DNA of 59,540 nucleotides from Anaeroplasmataceae bacterium (lineage in GTDB: Bacteria > Bacillota_I > Bacilli_A > Acholeplasmatales > JAEDCM01). Below, in pieces: positions 1 through 7,635 of this stretch. Position 1 is the stretch's first letter. Every line of letters begins with the position of its first letter. The stretch is from positions 1 to 59,540 of the forward strand of contig JAEDCM010000006.1 in the NCBI GenBank assembly GCA_016294165.1, read 5' to 3'. The notes under the pieces were generated by a model. The model was not told the DNA's origin, ran no database searches, and saw only the letters and a program-made list of their open reading frames with translations. Position numbers and translations under genes: made by a program.

Positions 1-2
1 AT

Positions 3-80
3 CCAGCATTAGAAAATGGTTTAATTAAGATGACTATTCCTGACAAGCCTAATAGCAAAAATCAAAAATATATAAAGTAG
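3..80 (+). CDS. C-terminal tail of a gene cut by the window edge
   Basis: The frame is open from the window edge to a TAG stop at 78-80 and encodes 25 residues including MTIPDKPNSKNQKY. Tails of this kind are, from memory, common at the C-terminus of ATP-binding/AlbA-type DNA-binding proteins and Fic-related proteins of gut Firmicutes, but the fragment is too short to be sure. The next sequence downstream is a phage portal fragment, so this gene may already be a remnant. Confidence 0.4.
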   Translation, partial: PALENGLIKMTIPDKPNSKNQKYIK

Positions 81-91
81 ATAATAAGAGT

Positions 92-259
92 ACACCTTTA
101 CAATCCGATTCAAAACTTGTAGATGCAGAAACATTGAAGTTTACTCAAGGAAAGATTTTAGAGTATTTTTGTGTAAGTCCTGAAGTTTATTCTAACAACT
201 ATAATGAAGATCAATTTAATGCATTTTATGAATCAAGAATCGAGCCAAGTGCCTTTTGA
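92..259 (+). pseudogene. Phage portal protein fragment (HK97 type)
   Basis: A 55-codon stretch ending in TGA reads as the middle of an HK97-family portal protein: a segment KFTQGKILEYFCVSPEVYS followed by NEDQFNAFYESRIEP. In this family the helix with the (E/D)QFNAFYE signature precedes a long C-terminal part that is missing here. No start codon, ribosome binding site or other head gene is nearby. This is best read as debris of a decayed prophage. Family assignment is by motif recognition only. Confidence 0.6.
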
Positions 260-390
260 TTACCTATTGGTTAAGTAGCTTCAATATTTATTATTTTTTT
301 ATTTATGAATTTTTATTATTAGATGGTAAAACTACTTTCGTCTTACTTGTAGTTATGTTATTATATAAGCGTAATAGGGGGGTATTTCAA

Positions 391-1677
391 ATGAAAAGAA
401 TATCATCATTTATTGTAGTTTGTTTTGTATGCATTACTCTTATTGCTTGTGGTGAAACAAATTGCATGGGTAACATAAAATCTAAATATTGGGTATCTGA
501 AGACAATACAATGATGTTTTATTTTCTGACAGAAGTTGGATGTGGTAAAGCAGAAGGACGTTATTTAGCAGATGAAGAAACAATTGATGACTTGGTTTTA
601 GAATGGGATGCTAAAACAGATGTAGTAGAAGTTAAGACAGCAGGTTATGAAAAAATATTTACTGCTAATACTGTTATTGACTCAAAAAGTTTAGTATGTA
701 CCTTTGAAATTACTTTTCAAGCAGAAGGATATGATTTTCCTAAGGAAATTATTTTTCATTGGAAACAAAATGTTAATTTTGAGTGCATTAATAATATTCA
801 TACATGGAGTAATGAACCTGTAAAAGAATCTAGTAGCGGTAAAATTTATTATCAATGCACTTTATGTGACGAGAAAAAAGAAGTGGAACATAATGATATG
901 GCCAATGTTGTACTTGAATATGAAAAAAAAGAAAAAGATAGAATAAGAAAATTATCTAATACTAAGCCAGAATACATTTATTATTTTAATCCAGTAGAAA
1001 AAGTTACGTGTACATATGTGTTTGAAGATAGCAATAGTATTAACAGAATAATTGAAAAGTATGATATTAATAATGTATTTGCAGGTGCTTGTATTAATAA
1101 TTTAGATTCGATAAAGATGTTAATGATAGTCTTTGAAAGAAAGCAGTTTACAGAGGATATTTATCAAAAAATTTGCCAAATTAAAAATGAGGAATCAACT
1201 GTTAAAAATTTTTCTATTAAGATGGAAAAACCTTACATTAAAAGTTATATGCCTAACATCGATTATTATACTAATGACAAAGAAGCTATAGAATATGAGG
1301 TAGAAAAAGGCTTATTTAATTTAATGGATAAAAGTTTAATAATTAATTCTAAAGAAGAATATGATGCTTATCTTGACCATTTATTAGAAGTAGCACAATA
1401 TGAATATTTGAAAGATGATATTAATAGTAAAAGAGACTTGTACGATGATTTATTTTTTGAAGAAAATGCTTTGGTAATTTCAAAAGAAATAGTTAGAGGA
1501 TCTGGGTCAATTAGATTAACGTTGAATAATATTTATGTAGCTAATAATAAATTATATATTGTTATAAGAACTGATGAACCTGAGATAGGAACTGCTGATA
1601 TGCAATATGTCACTTTTGCATTTGTGCTTAAAAAAAGCGATGTGATCGATGTAGTTGAAGTAATAACTTTAGAATAG
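391..1677 (+). CDS. Putative lipoprotein of unknown function
   Basis: A 428-residue exported lipoprotein. The ATG at 391 follows a G-rich ribosome binding site (about 377-382) and opens a clear lipoprotein signal: MKRISSF, a hydrophobic stretch, then the lipobox LIAC with Cys20. The frame is open further upstream to about 256, but that part has no signal peptide and no good start. Near residue 155 there is a CxxC (YQCTLCDEK) flanked by His residues, resembling a small zinc-knuckle-like module seen in repeat proteins of gut Firmicutes. The rest is charged, mixed alpha/beta and not recognised. It stands alone between the phage fragment and the preQ1-controlled operon. Confidence 0.75.
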   Translation: MKRISSFIVVCFVCITLIACGETNCMGNIKSKYWVSEDNTMMFYFLTEVGCGKAEGRYLADEETIDDLVLEWDAKTDVVEVKTAGYEKIFTANTVIDSKSLVCTFEITFQAEGYDFPKEIIFHWKQNVNFECINNIHTWSNEPVKESSSGKIYYQCTLCDEKKEVEHNDMANVVLEYEKKEKDRIRKLSNTKPEYIYYFNPVEKVTCTYVFEDSNSINRIIEKYDINNVFAGACINNLDSIKMLMIVFERKQFTEDIYQKICQIKNEESTVKNFSIKMEKPYIKSYMPNIDYYTNDKEAIEYEVEKGLFNLMDKSLIINSKEEYDAYLDHLLEVAQYEYLKDDINSKRDLYDDLFFEENALVISKEIVRGSGSIRLTLNNIYVANNKLYIVIRTDEPEIGTADMQYVTFAFVLKKSDVIDVVEVITLE

Positions 1678-1727
1678 CTAATATGGGTATTAATTAATAT
1701 TTGATTTTATTAATATGTTAAAAAATG

Positions 1728-1755
1728 TTGAAATATTTTAAAAAAAAGTTATAAT
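1728..1755 (+). promoter_or_regulatory. Sigma-A-type promoter for the queuosine transporter operon
   Basis: TTGAAA at 1728-1733 and TATAAT at 1750-1755 are separated by 16 bases. The predicted start lies just upstream of the preQ1-like aptamer, leaving a leader of about 55 bases. Confidence 0.6.
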
Positions 1756-1762
1756 ATAAACG

Positions 1763-1810
1763 AATGATGTTCCTTGCCTAACCATCATTTAAAAAATAAA
1801 AAACAGGGAG
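1763..1810 (+). promoter_or_regulatory. PreQ1-I-type riboswitch overlapping the ribosome binding site
   Basis: A 7-bp stem (AATGATG 1763-1769 with CATCATT 1783-1789) closes a 13-base C-containing loop (TTCCTTGCCTAAC). It is followed by an A-rich tail and then CAGGGAG at 1804-1810, the ribosome binding site of the next gene. Loop CCT (1772-1774) can pair with AGG (1805-1807). This is the H-type pseudoknot layout of class I preQ1 riboswitches, which hide the Shine-Dalgarno sequence when preQ1 binds. The downstream gene is a VUT/YhhQ-like queuosine-precursor transporter, which supports the call. Translational control is inferred. Confidence 0.75.
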
Positions 1811-1819
1811 AAGAATTAT

Positions 1820-2566
1820 ATGATTAAATTTTTTAAGAAAGAGTGCAAGGATATTAGTATTTTATTAAAAAGTATTCCTGCACCTATTTTTTCTTTATTT
1901 GTTATTTCAATCATTGCGATGAATCTACTAGCAAATAAATCAATCAATATTTCATGGCCATGGCTAGCACTTGATTGTGGAATTGTTGTATCTTGGATAG
2001 CCTTTTTGACTAATGATATTATCGTTAAACATTTTGGGCCTAAGGCAGCTACCAAAATTTCTATTTTAGCAATGCTAATTAATTTTTCAATTTGCTTATT
2101 GTTCTTTTTAGCCTCTAAAATTCCTGGAACGTGGGGAGAATCATATGTAGATGGAAGTGAAGAAATAATTAATGTTGCCATTAATAAAACATTTGGTGGA
2201 ACATGGTACGTCGTTTTTGGTTCAGCAATTGCCTTTTTAATCTCAATTATTGTAAATAATGTGGTTAATTATGGATTAGGGTTAGTGCTTAAAAAAAATC
2301 CTAATAGTTTTAAAACTTTTGCGATAAGAAGCTATATATCAACTGGTATTGGACAATTTGCGGATAATTTTTGTTTTGCGTTAATTGTAAGTCATGTTTT
2401 CTTTGGTTGGACAATGCTGCAATGTGTGACATGCTCGCTTACTGGAATGATTTTAGAATTACTATTTGAGGTTGTTTTTTCACCATTTGGATATAAAATG
2501 TGTCAAAAATGGCGAGTTGAAAATGTTGGACAGCTATATTTTGATTATCGGGGTGAAAAGGAATGA
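1820..2566 (+). CDS. VUT family queuosine precursor transporter (YhhQ-like)
   Basis: A 248-residue integral membrane protein with about six hydrophobic segments. It carries features of the VUT/DUF165 family: ANKSINI near the end of helix 1, LALDCGIVVSWIAFLTNDI, and KHFGPKAATK. Family members such as YhhQ import queuosine precursors (preQ0/preQ1 or queuine) for tRNA modification. The preQ1-type riboswitch directly upstream fits this substrate. The ATG at 1820 follows AGGGAG, which is part of the riboswitch tail. The stop overlaps the next start by an ATGA, so the downstream dehydrogenase is translationally coupled. Confidence 0.8.
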   Translation: MIKFFKKECKDISILLKSIPAPIFSLFVISIIAMNLLANKSINISWPWLALDCGIVVSWIAFLTNDIIVKHFGPKAATKISILAMLINFSICLLFFLASKIPGTWGESYVDGSEEIINVAINKTFGGTWYVVFGSAIAFLISIIVNNVVNYGLGLVLKKNPNSFKTFAIRSYISTGIGQFADNFCFALIVSHVFFGWTMLQCVTCSLTGMILELLFEVVFSPFGYKMCQKWRVENVGQLYFDYRGEKE

Positions 2567-3207
2567 AAGTATTAATTACGGGTACATCTAGAGGAATAGG
2601 AAGGGCTATTGCCTTAAAGTTTTTAAGCTTAAATCATAAAGTTATTGGTTTAGATATTAATCCAAAGACAATTAATGATGAGAATTATTTACATTATGAA
2701 TGTGATATTTTTAATGATGAACTTCCGGAAATTGCTGATGTAGAGATACTTATCAATAATGCTGGTGTTCAAAATCAAAACGATATAGATGTTAATTTAA
2801 AGGGAACAATTAGAGTTACCGAAAAATATGGTTTTAATGATAGTATTAAGAGTATTTTATTTAATGCATCTGCATCAGCTAGGACAGGATCAGAGTTTCC
2901 TGAATATGCTGCATCTAAGGGTGGAGTTGTAGCTTATATGAAAAATGTTGCCCAAAGGGTTGCTAAATACGGGGCAACAACTAATGCTATTTCACCTGGT
3001 GGTGTCATTTGTGAATTAAATCAGCATATCTTAGATGATAAGAGACTATATGATGATGTACTAAATGAAACCCTTTTAAATAAATGGGCATCAGTAGAAG
3101 AGATTGCAGAGTGGGCATACTTTATCACAATAATAAATAAGTCGATGACTGGACAAGATATATTAATTGATAATGGGGAATCTGCTAAATTTAATTTTAT
3201 ATGGTAA
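2563..3207 (+). CDS. Short-chain dehydrogenase/reductase (SDR)
   Basis: A 214-residue classical-type SDR, somewhat short for the family (usually about 250). Visible motifs are the cofactor-binding TGTSRGIG (residues 6-13), NNAG (65-68), catalytic Ser around 103-105, and YAASK with Tyr115 and Lys119. It is predicted to be a cytosolic NAD(P)-dependent oxidoreductase; the substrate cannot be read from the sequence. The gene overlaps the transporter by four bases (ATGA) and is followed by a strong terminator, so the two form an operon under the preQ1 switch. A direct link to queuosine chemistry is not shown. Confidence 0.8.
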   Translation: MKVLITGTSRGIGRAIALKFLSLNHKVIGLDINPKTINDENYLHYECDIFNDELPEIADVEILINNAGVQNQNDIDVNLKGTIRVTEKYGFNDSIKSILFNASASARTGSEFPEYAASKGGVVAYMKNVAQRVAKYGATTNAISPGGVICELNQHILDDKRLYDDVLNETLLNKWASVEEIAEWAYFITIINKSMTGQDILIDNGESAKFNFIW

Positions 3208-3212
3208 TGATT

Positions 3213-3250
3213 AAAAGTTCCTATTTAAAATAAGAAATAGGAACTTTTTT
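3213..3250 (+). terminator. Rho-independent terminator after the SDR gene
   Basis: AAAAGTTCCTATTT and AAATAGGAACTTTT form a long stem around a short AT loop and run into a T tract ending at 3250. Confidence 0.85.
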
Positions 3251-3310
3251 ACGTTGATAATGAGTTCTGAATTATAAATAATGCTGAATTTTAAGATATA
3301 TAAAATAATA

Positions 3311-3336
3311 AAAAAAGGCTTTTTAAAGCCTTTTAT
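3311..3336 (-). terminator. Terminator of the aldo/keto reductase gene
   Basis: AAAAGGCTTT and AAAGCCTTTT form a compact hairpin with A/T tracts on both sides. It lies just past the stop of the minus-strand aldo/keto reductase and could act in both directions. Confidence 0.75.
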
Positions 3337-3342
3337 TTATTG

Positions 3343-4182
3343 TTAACTCCTTAGTTTTCTTTTAAGATCATCTTTAATTACAAATGAATTTAGGAATTCC
3401 ATATCAGACTTTTCAATTGTGAAATCTACATCTAAATTATCAATGATTCTTGATTGATTAACTGATTTAGGAAGTGGAAGAGTTCCTCTTTCAATGCAAT
3501 ATCTAATGCAAAGTTTAGGAACAGAAGTATGATATTTATTAGCAATCTCTAAAAGTTTGGGATCATTAATTAGACCACCAGTAGCTAAAGGTGAATAAGC
3601 TTCAATTAAAATGTTATGCTTATTACAATATTCAACAATATGCTCTTGAGTATTACCAATGAAAAAGCGAATTTGATTTACATGTGGAATGAAGTCGGTG
3701 TTATCGATTAGATTTTGGATATCATCTGGTTGAAAATTAGAAACACCAATTGCTTTTACTTTTTTACAATTGTATAAGTGAATCATAGCTTTCCAAACCT
3801 CAACGTTTCCTTCTTTACAATCCTCACCAACGTTGCTCCAAGGCCATGGGGCATGAATTAAATATAAATCAATATAATCTGTTCCTAGATTTTCTAATGA
3901 TTCATAAAAACATGAAATTGCCTCATCGTATGTTTTAATGTGCGATGGAAGTTTTGTTGTAATAAATAAGTCCTCACGATTGATTTTAGAATCCTTGATT
4001 GCATTGCCGACACTTTTCTCGTTTCCATACACAAGGGCAGTGTCAATATGTCTGTATCCTGCTTCAAGTGCCCAATAAACTGAGTCATAAGCCTCTTTTC
4101 CATTCTTTACTTGCCAAGTTCCAAATCCAATCTTTGGAATTTTGATGCCGTTTTTTAATAAATAGTTTTCGTTTTTTATCAT
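3343..4182 (-). CDS. Aldo/keto reductase
   Basis: A 279-residue NADPH-type aldo/keto reductase of the 2,5-diketogluconate reductase-like group. The catalytic tetrad is visible: Asp47 (HIDTA), Tyr52 (VYGNE), Lys77 (TTKLP) and His110 (LIHAP). IGFGTWQ near the N-terminus and LPKSVN in the cofactor region are also typical. It is cytosolic; the substrate is unknown. The ATG at 4182 has its nearest GGAG more than 30 bases upstream. A six-codon reading frame (4199-4179) ends in TGA overlapping this ATG, so the gene may be translationally coupled to that minigene. Confidence 0.88.
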   Translation of the reverse strand: MIKNENYLLKNGIKIPKIGFGTWQVKNGKEAYDSVYWALEAGYRHIDTALVYGNEKSVGNAIKDSKINREDLFITTKLPSHIKTYDEAISCFYESLENLGTDYIDLYLIHAPWPWSNVGEDCKEGNVEVWKAMIHLYNCKKVKAIGVSNFQPDDIQNLIDNTDFIPHVNQIRFFIGNTQEHIVEYCNKHNILIEAYSPLATGGLINDPKLLEIANKYHTSVPKLCIRYCIERGTLPLPKSVNQSRIIDNLDVDFTIEKSDMEFLNSFVIKDDLKRKLRS

Positions 4183-4320
4183 TGTTTTTTTATAATCATG
4201 AAAAATGATTATTGCTCCTTTCGTATTAGGTTTAAGAATATTTTAACACATACTGTCTATTTTTTTGCAATATTTCCTTTTTTTATCTAATGTGGTAGAA
4301 TTATAGAAGGTGGTGATAAC

Positions 4321-4836
4321 ATGATTAGCAAGCCTCGTTTCTATGCATCTTTGATTCTAATCATTCAAGGAATCGTATTTTTGTTGTATTTTTTTGATAT
4401 ATTTGTGATGAATTATGAACTTCCGGGATTTGATCGTAATAGTAATATGATTGAAAACTTGTATGGTAAGTATACAGGCTTTGAGGGATTAAATATTCAC
4501 TATAATGGTTTTTTTACGGGAATGGTTTTATCGATGTGTGCTGGTATTATGGGACTTCACATATTGTTTTTAGTAACAAATCGTATTAGAGTTAGGTTTG
4601 TTTTGATTTTATCTTATTTTCAAGTTTTATTTTCATTGTTTTTGATTTTAAATTTTTCTTTTTGGGGTTTTGTAATGCTTTTGTTAATTATTTTAAGCCT
4701 TTTAGTGACCTTGATTTATGATAGAAAAACTACCAAAAAAGATAGTGTTGAGATAATGCTAAGAAATGTTGCAATTGGATCTAGTTTAGTAGTTTTGGCT
4801 TTATATGCCTTGATTATATCGATGACTTTAAATTGA
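4321..4836 (+). CDS. Membrane protein of unknown function
   Basis: A 171-residue protein with about four hydrophobic helices (around residues 8-30, 63-90, 95-135 and 145-170) and one extracytoplasmic loop of about 35 residues after the first helix. No family was recognised. The ATG at 4321 follows GGTGGTGATAAC. It is a monocistronic gene between the divergent aldo/keto reductase and the terminator/promoter block before the chaperone operon. Confidence 0.65.
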   Translation: MISKPRFYASLILIIQGIVFLLYFFDIFVMNYELPGFDRNSNMIENLYGKYTGFEGLNIHYNGFFTGMVLSMCAGIMGLHILFLVTNRIRVRFVLILSYFQVLFSLFLILNFSFWGFVMLLLIILSLLVTLIYDRKTTKKDSVEIMLRNVAIGSSLVVLALYALIISMTLN

Positions 4837-4896
4837 TAGTTATCGATTTTTTTATTAGAATTTTAAAAATATAAATGTTTTTTTGCTTTTATAATT

Positions 4897-4930
4897 AAAA
4901 ACAGTGTTTTTTTGCTGTTTTTTTTGTTTT
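4897..4930 (+). terminator. Terminator upstream of the chaperone block
   Basis: AAAAACAG (4897-4904) and CTGTTTTT (4915-4922) pair around a T-rich loop and are followed by more T. It separates the membrane protein gene from the next operon. Confidence 0.6.
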
Positions 4931-4946
4931 TTTCGTGTTTTTTAAA

Positions 4947-4975
4947 TTGAAATTATCATATATATGATATATAAT
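4947..4975 (+). promoter_or_regulatory. Promoter of the J-like/zinc-ribbon operon
   Basis: TTGAAA at 4947-4952 and TATAAT at 4970-4975 have the optimal 17-base spacing. No CIRCE-like element is visible here, unlike the htpG promoter further on. Confidence 0.65.
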
Positions 4976-5031
4976 AAAAGTGATACAATAGAGTTTCTAG
5001 TAGTATACAATTTGATGTGAGGAGAATGTTT

Positions 5032-7632
5032 ATGATTTTTAATGTATTAGCTGTTATTGCATTAGTTTTCTACGCTCTTGTAATATTCCTGCAAATTGGT
5101 GGGTTTATTAATTCGAACTATACATATAGGGTATACAAGAAAGATGGAAAATTAAAAAAAGTTGAAGGGGTAATGAAAAGACGATATGTTTTTAGAGTAT
5201 TCTCTATTATTTTCGAAATTGTGTTAATCGTCTTATGGATTATTTGTGGGGAACCATTGGTAATGATTGCGGGTATCTTTGGTATTGCGACTATCATTTA
5301 TCTTTTCTTAATTCCAACTAGAAAGTACTTCAAATTGATTGAATGCTTTGAGGATTATGAAACTCGAATTCAAGAGTTAGATATGTTAATTGATGGTAAT
5401 CCATTCGTTTCATTTGAACAATTACATTTTTCTAACAATAGTAAACGCTTCAAGGATGAAACAGTTATGGATCCATTCTATCAAAGAATTAAAAATAATA
5501 TTCAAGATTTTAACGTTGTGCTTGGGGACATGCGTAAGGATTGTTTAAAAATTAAAGAACGTTTAAATTTAAGAATTAAATCAGTGGATTTGAAATCAAT
5601 TGGTAGATCTGATATTAATCTTGATTTCAATGATTACATTGATAGTACGCATTTTGATAAGCAAGATAGAATGCAAAATGAAATCAATAAGAATATCGTA
5701 AACTATCGTAGAATTTTCGCATATGCAGATGAGGTTGATAAGCAATTAACTATTCATGTAAGACCAATCGACCGTTTATATGAAGAGCGTGATGTGAGAA
5801 ATACTGGTATTCAATATAATTATTCATTGTACTTAGGTCTTGAATATTTCCAAAAAATTTATGGTGAATACTTAAAAGCTGCGGAAGATTTTGACAAAGA
5901 GTTTGAGGTTCCGTATAAAGAATACGATATGAAAATAGAACAATTCATGAGATTAGTATATCAAAGTATTCGTTCAGGAAAATGTGATGTTTTCTTTGAT
6001 CCAAGTAGATATCGTTTAAATATGACTAAATCTGTATTTGATGCAATGATGACTGCTCAAAAACGTGTAGATGCATATTGTAGAAGCATTGAAGAAGATT
6101 GTGATAAGATTCGTAACCTTTTACGTCAAATTACATTCACAAGAAAAGAATACAATGCAAATCAATTTGAATTCATCCTTAAACTTTCTAATGACCAAGA
6201 GATTAATAGTGTTGTAACAAGATATATGGAATTAATCCAAAAATACGACTCATTATTCGCTAGTCAAAAAGGTATAATGAAAAAAATCGAAAAGAAATAT
6301 ACCGATTTAATTTATTCTGGTCAAACAATTAATATGCTTGACGTAAAGAATACAATTGCTAGAGATTTAAAAGAGCATTTGAATTATCGTAAGATTGAAG
6401 AAGAAATTGAAGCATCATATAACAAATTAAAAACAATTAAAGAAGAGCATCCAAACTTATTATTCGAGCTTGCGATTAAAGAAGATGATATTGCTCAATT
6501 AGATCGTATTCTTGAACAAACTAAGGAAGTATATGCGGTTGACGTTGACGGAAATAACCTTATCCATTTCTGTGCTAAGAGTGGAGCATATAAATGTTAT
6601 CAAAGATTATCAAATTTTGATATCAGCCAAACAATTGGTAACAAAGCTGGGTTATCTCCAATTGATTTAGCTCAACCAGATAATGCAGTATATGGTGAAA
6701 TTTTAAGAAGAACAACAAATGGAAATGTTCCAGTGTTTAATGTTTCTCCAGTTAAACCTTCAAGCGTAATTGGTAAACCTGCATTTAAGGATTCTGTAGA
6801 AGGAATTATTGCTTTCAATGAATCACTAATTAGTAAAACAGAAAGCGAAACAACAAAAACAATTATTACTCAACAGAATATGACATTGCAAGAAATTGTT
6901 GATTATTCAATTAAAAATGGTCCAAACCAAACAAAATCTGACTATAACTTAAAACAAATTGACCCATTATATTTGAATTTCTTCAAGAATGCATTGGAAT
7001 ATGCAAAAGAAGCAATTAAGCCTCTTGAAGCGGTATATAAATGCCGTGGATATTATAGAATTAATATTGATGCGATTTACACTCAACTTGAATATTATGT
7101 TCAAACATTAAATATGGCAAAGATTGCTAAAATTGAAAAAGTTGCTCGTGCAATTTGTGGTTTAGCTGAGTCTTCATTCATCCTTGAAAGAAAGTATTCA
7201 GACACATTATATGCTGAAATCGGATTAAGACAAAATCCTGATTTCTATCATCGTCAAATTCTATATTGCTACTCATTGTTGATTATCAAGCGTTTAGTTG
7301 ATGAGGGTGACCTTGTAGAATTAAAAGATGAGTTATTAAAGCTATTTACAGAAAAAGCTGAAATTTTGGTTAAGCTTTATAAAGAAAACCCAGAACCTGA
7401 AGCGTTTAAGATTTTAGTTGAATTTGATCCTGAACTTGAAAGTGAACTTGATGAAAATGATAAATTCTATAAAATTCTTGGACTTACAAAGGATGCTACA
7501 ATATCTGAGGTTAAAAAAGCTTATCGTCGTAAGACACTTGAGCATCATAAGGACCGTGGTGGAGATGGAGAAATGATTGCCTTGTTAAATGAAGCTTATT
7601 CTAGATTATTGATATTAGGAAAGGAAAAATAG
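5032..7632 (+). CDS. Membrane-anchored protein with ankyrin-like repeats and a C-terminal J-like domain
   Basis: An 866-residue protein. Order of parts: a hydrophobic helix at 1-25; two more between about 50 and 90; a long charged, largely helical region to about 470; ankyrin-like repeats at about 470-560 (GNNLIHFCAKSG, then GLSPIDLAQP); a helical region; and a DnaJ-type J domain at 810-866 (FYKILGL, AYRRKTLEHHKD, LNEAYSRLL). The J domain has His-Lys-Asp at 839-841 where HPD is normal. J domains stimulate Hsp70 ATPases, and an Hsp70 gene lies downstream, so this is probably its membrane-tethered partner. The start was set at 5032 because GAGGAG lies seven bases upstream. A GTG at 5017 and an ATG at 5026 are less well placed. 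It is followed after three bases by the zinc-ribbon/GrpE-like gene. Confidence 0.8.
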   Translation: MIFNVLAVIALVFYALVIFLQIGGFINSNYTYRVYKKDGKLKKVEGVMKRRYVFRVFSIIFEIVLIVLWIICGEPLVMIAGIFGIATIIYLFLIPTRKYFKLIECFEDYETRIQELDMLIDGNPFVSFEQLHFSNNSKRFKDETVMDPFYQRIKNNIQDFNVVLGDMRKDCLKIKERLNLRIKSVDLKSIGRSDINLDFNDYIDSTHFDKQDRMQNEINKNIVNYRRIFAYADEVDKQLTIHVRPIDRLYEERDVRNTGIQYNYSLYLGLEYFQKIYGEYLKAAEDFDKEFEVPYKEYDMKIEQFMRLVYQSIRSGKCDVFFDPSRYRLNMTKSVFDAMMTAQKRVDAYCRSIEEDCDKIRNLLRQITFTRKEYNANQFEFILKLSNDQEINSVVTRYMELIQKYDSLFASQKGIMKKIEKKYTDLIYSGQTINMLDVKNTIARDLKEHLNYRKIEEEIEASYNKLKTIKEEHPNLLFELAIKEDDIAQLDRILEQTKEVYAVDVDGNNLIHFCAKSGAYKCYQRLSNFDISQTIGNKAGLSPIDLAQPDNAVYGEILRRTTNGNVPVFNVSPVKPSSVIGKPAFKDSVEGIIAFNESLISKTESETTKTIITQQNMTLQEIVDYSIKNGPNQTKSDYNLKQIDPLYLNFFKNALEYAKEAIKPLEAVYKCRGYYRINIDAIYTQLEYYVQTLNMAKIAKIEKVARAICGLAESSFILERKYSDTLYAEIGLRQNPDFYHRQILYCYSLLIIKRLVDEGDLVELKDELLKLFTEKAEILVKLYKENPEPEAFKILVEFDPELESELDENDKFYKILGLTKDATISEVKKAYRRKTLEHHKDRGGDGEMIALLNEAYSRLLILGKEK

Positions 7633-7635
7633 GAT

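Noticed and set aside
1816..2181. A 121-codon minus-strand reading frame
   Set aside because: It is antisense to the VUT transporter, which has a riboswitch, ribosome binding site and family motifs.
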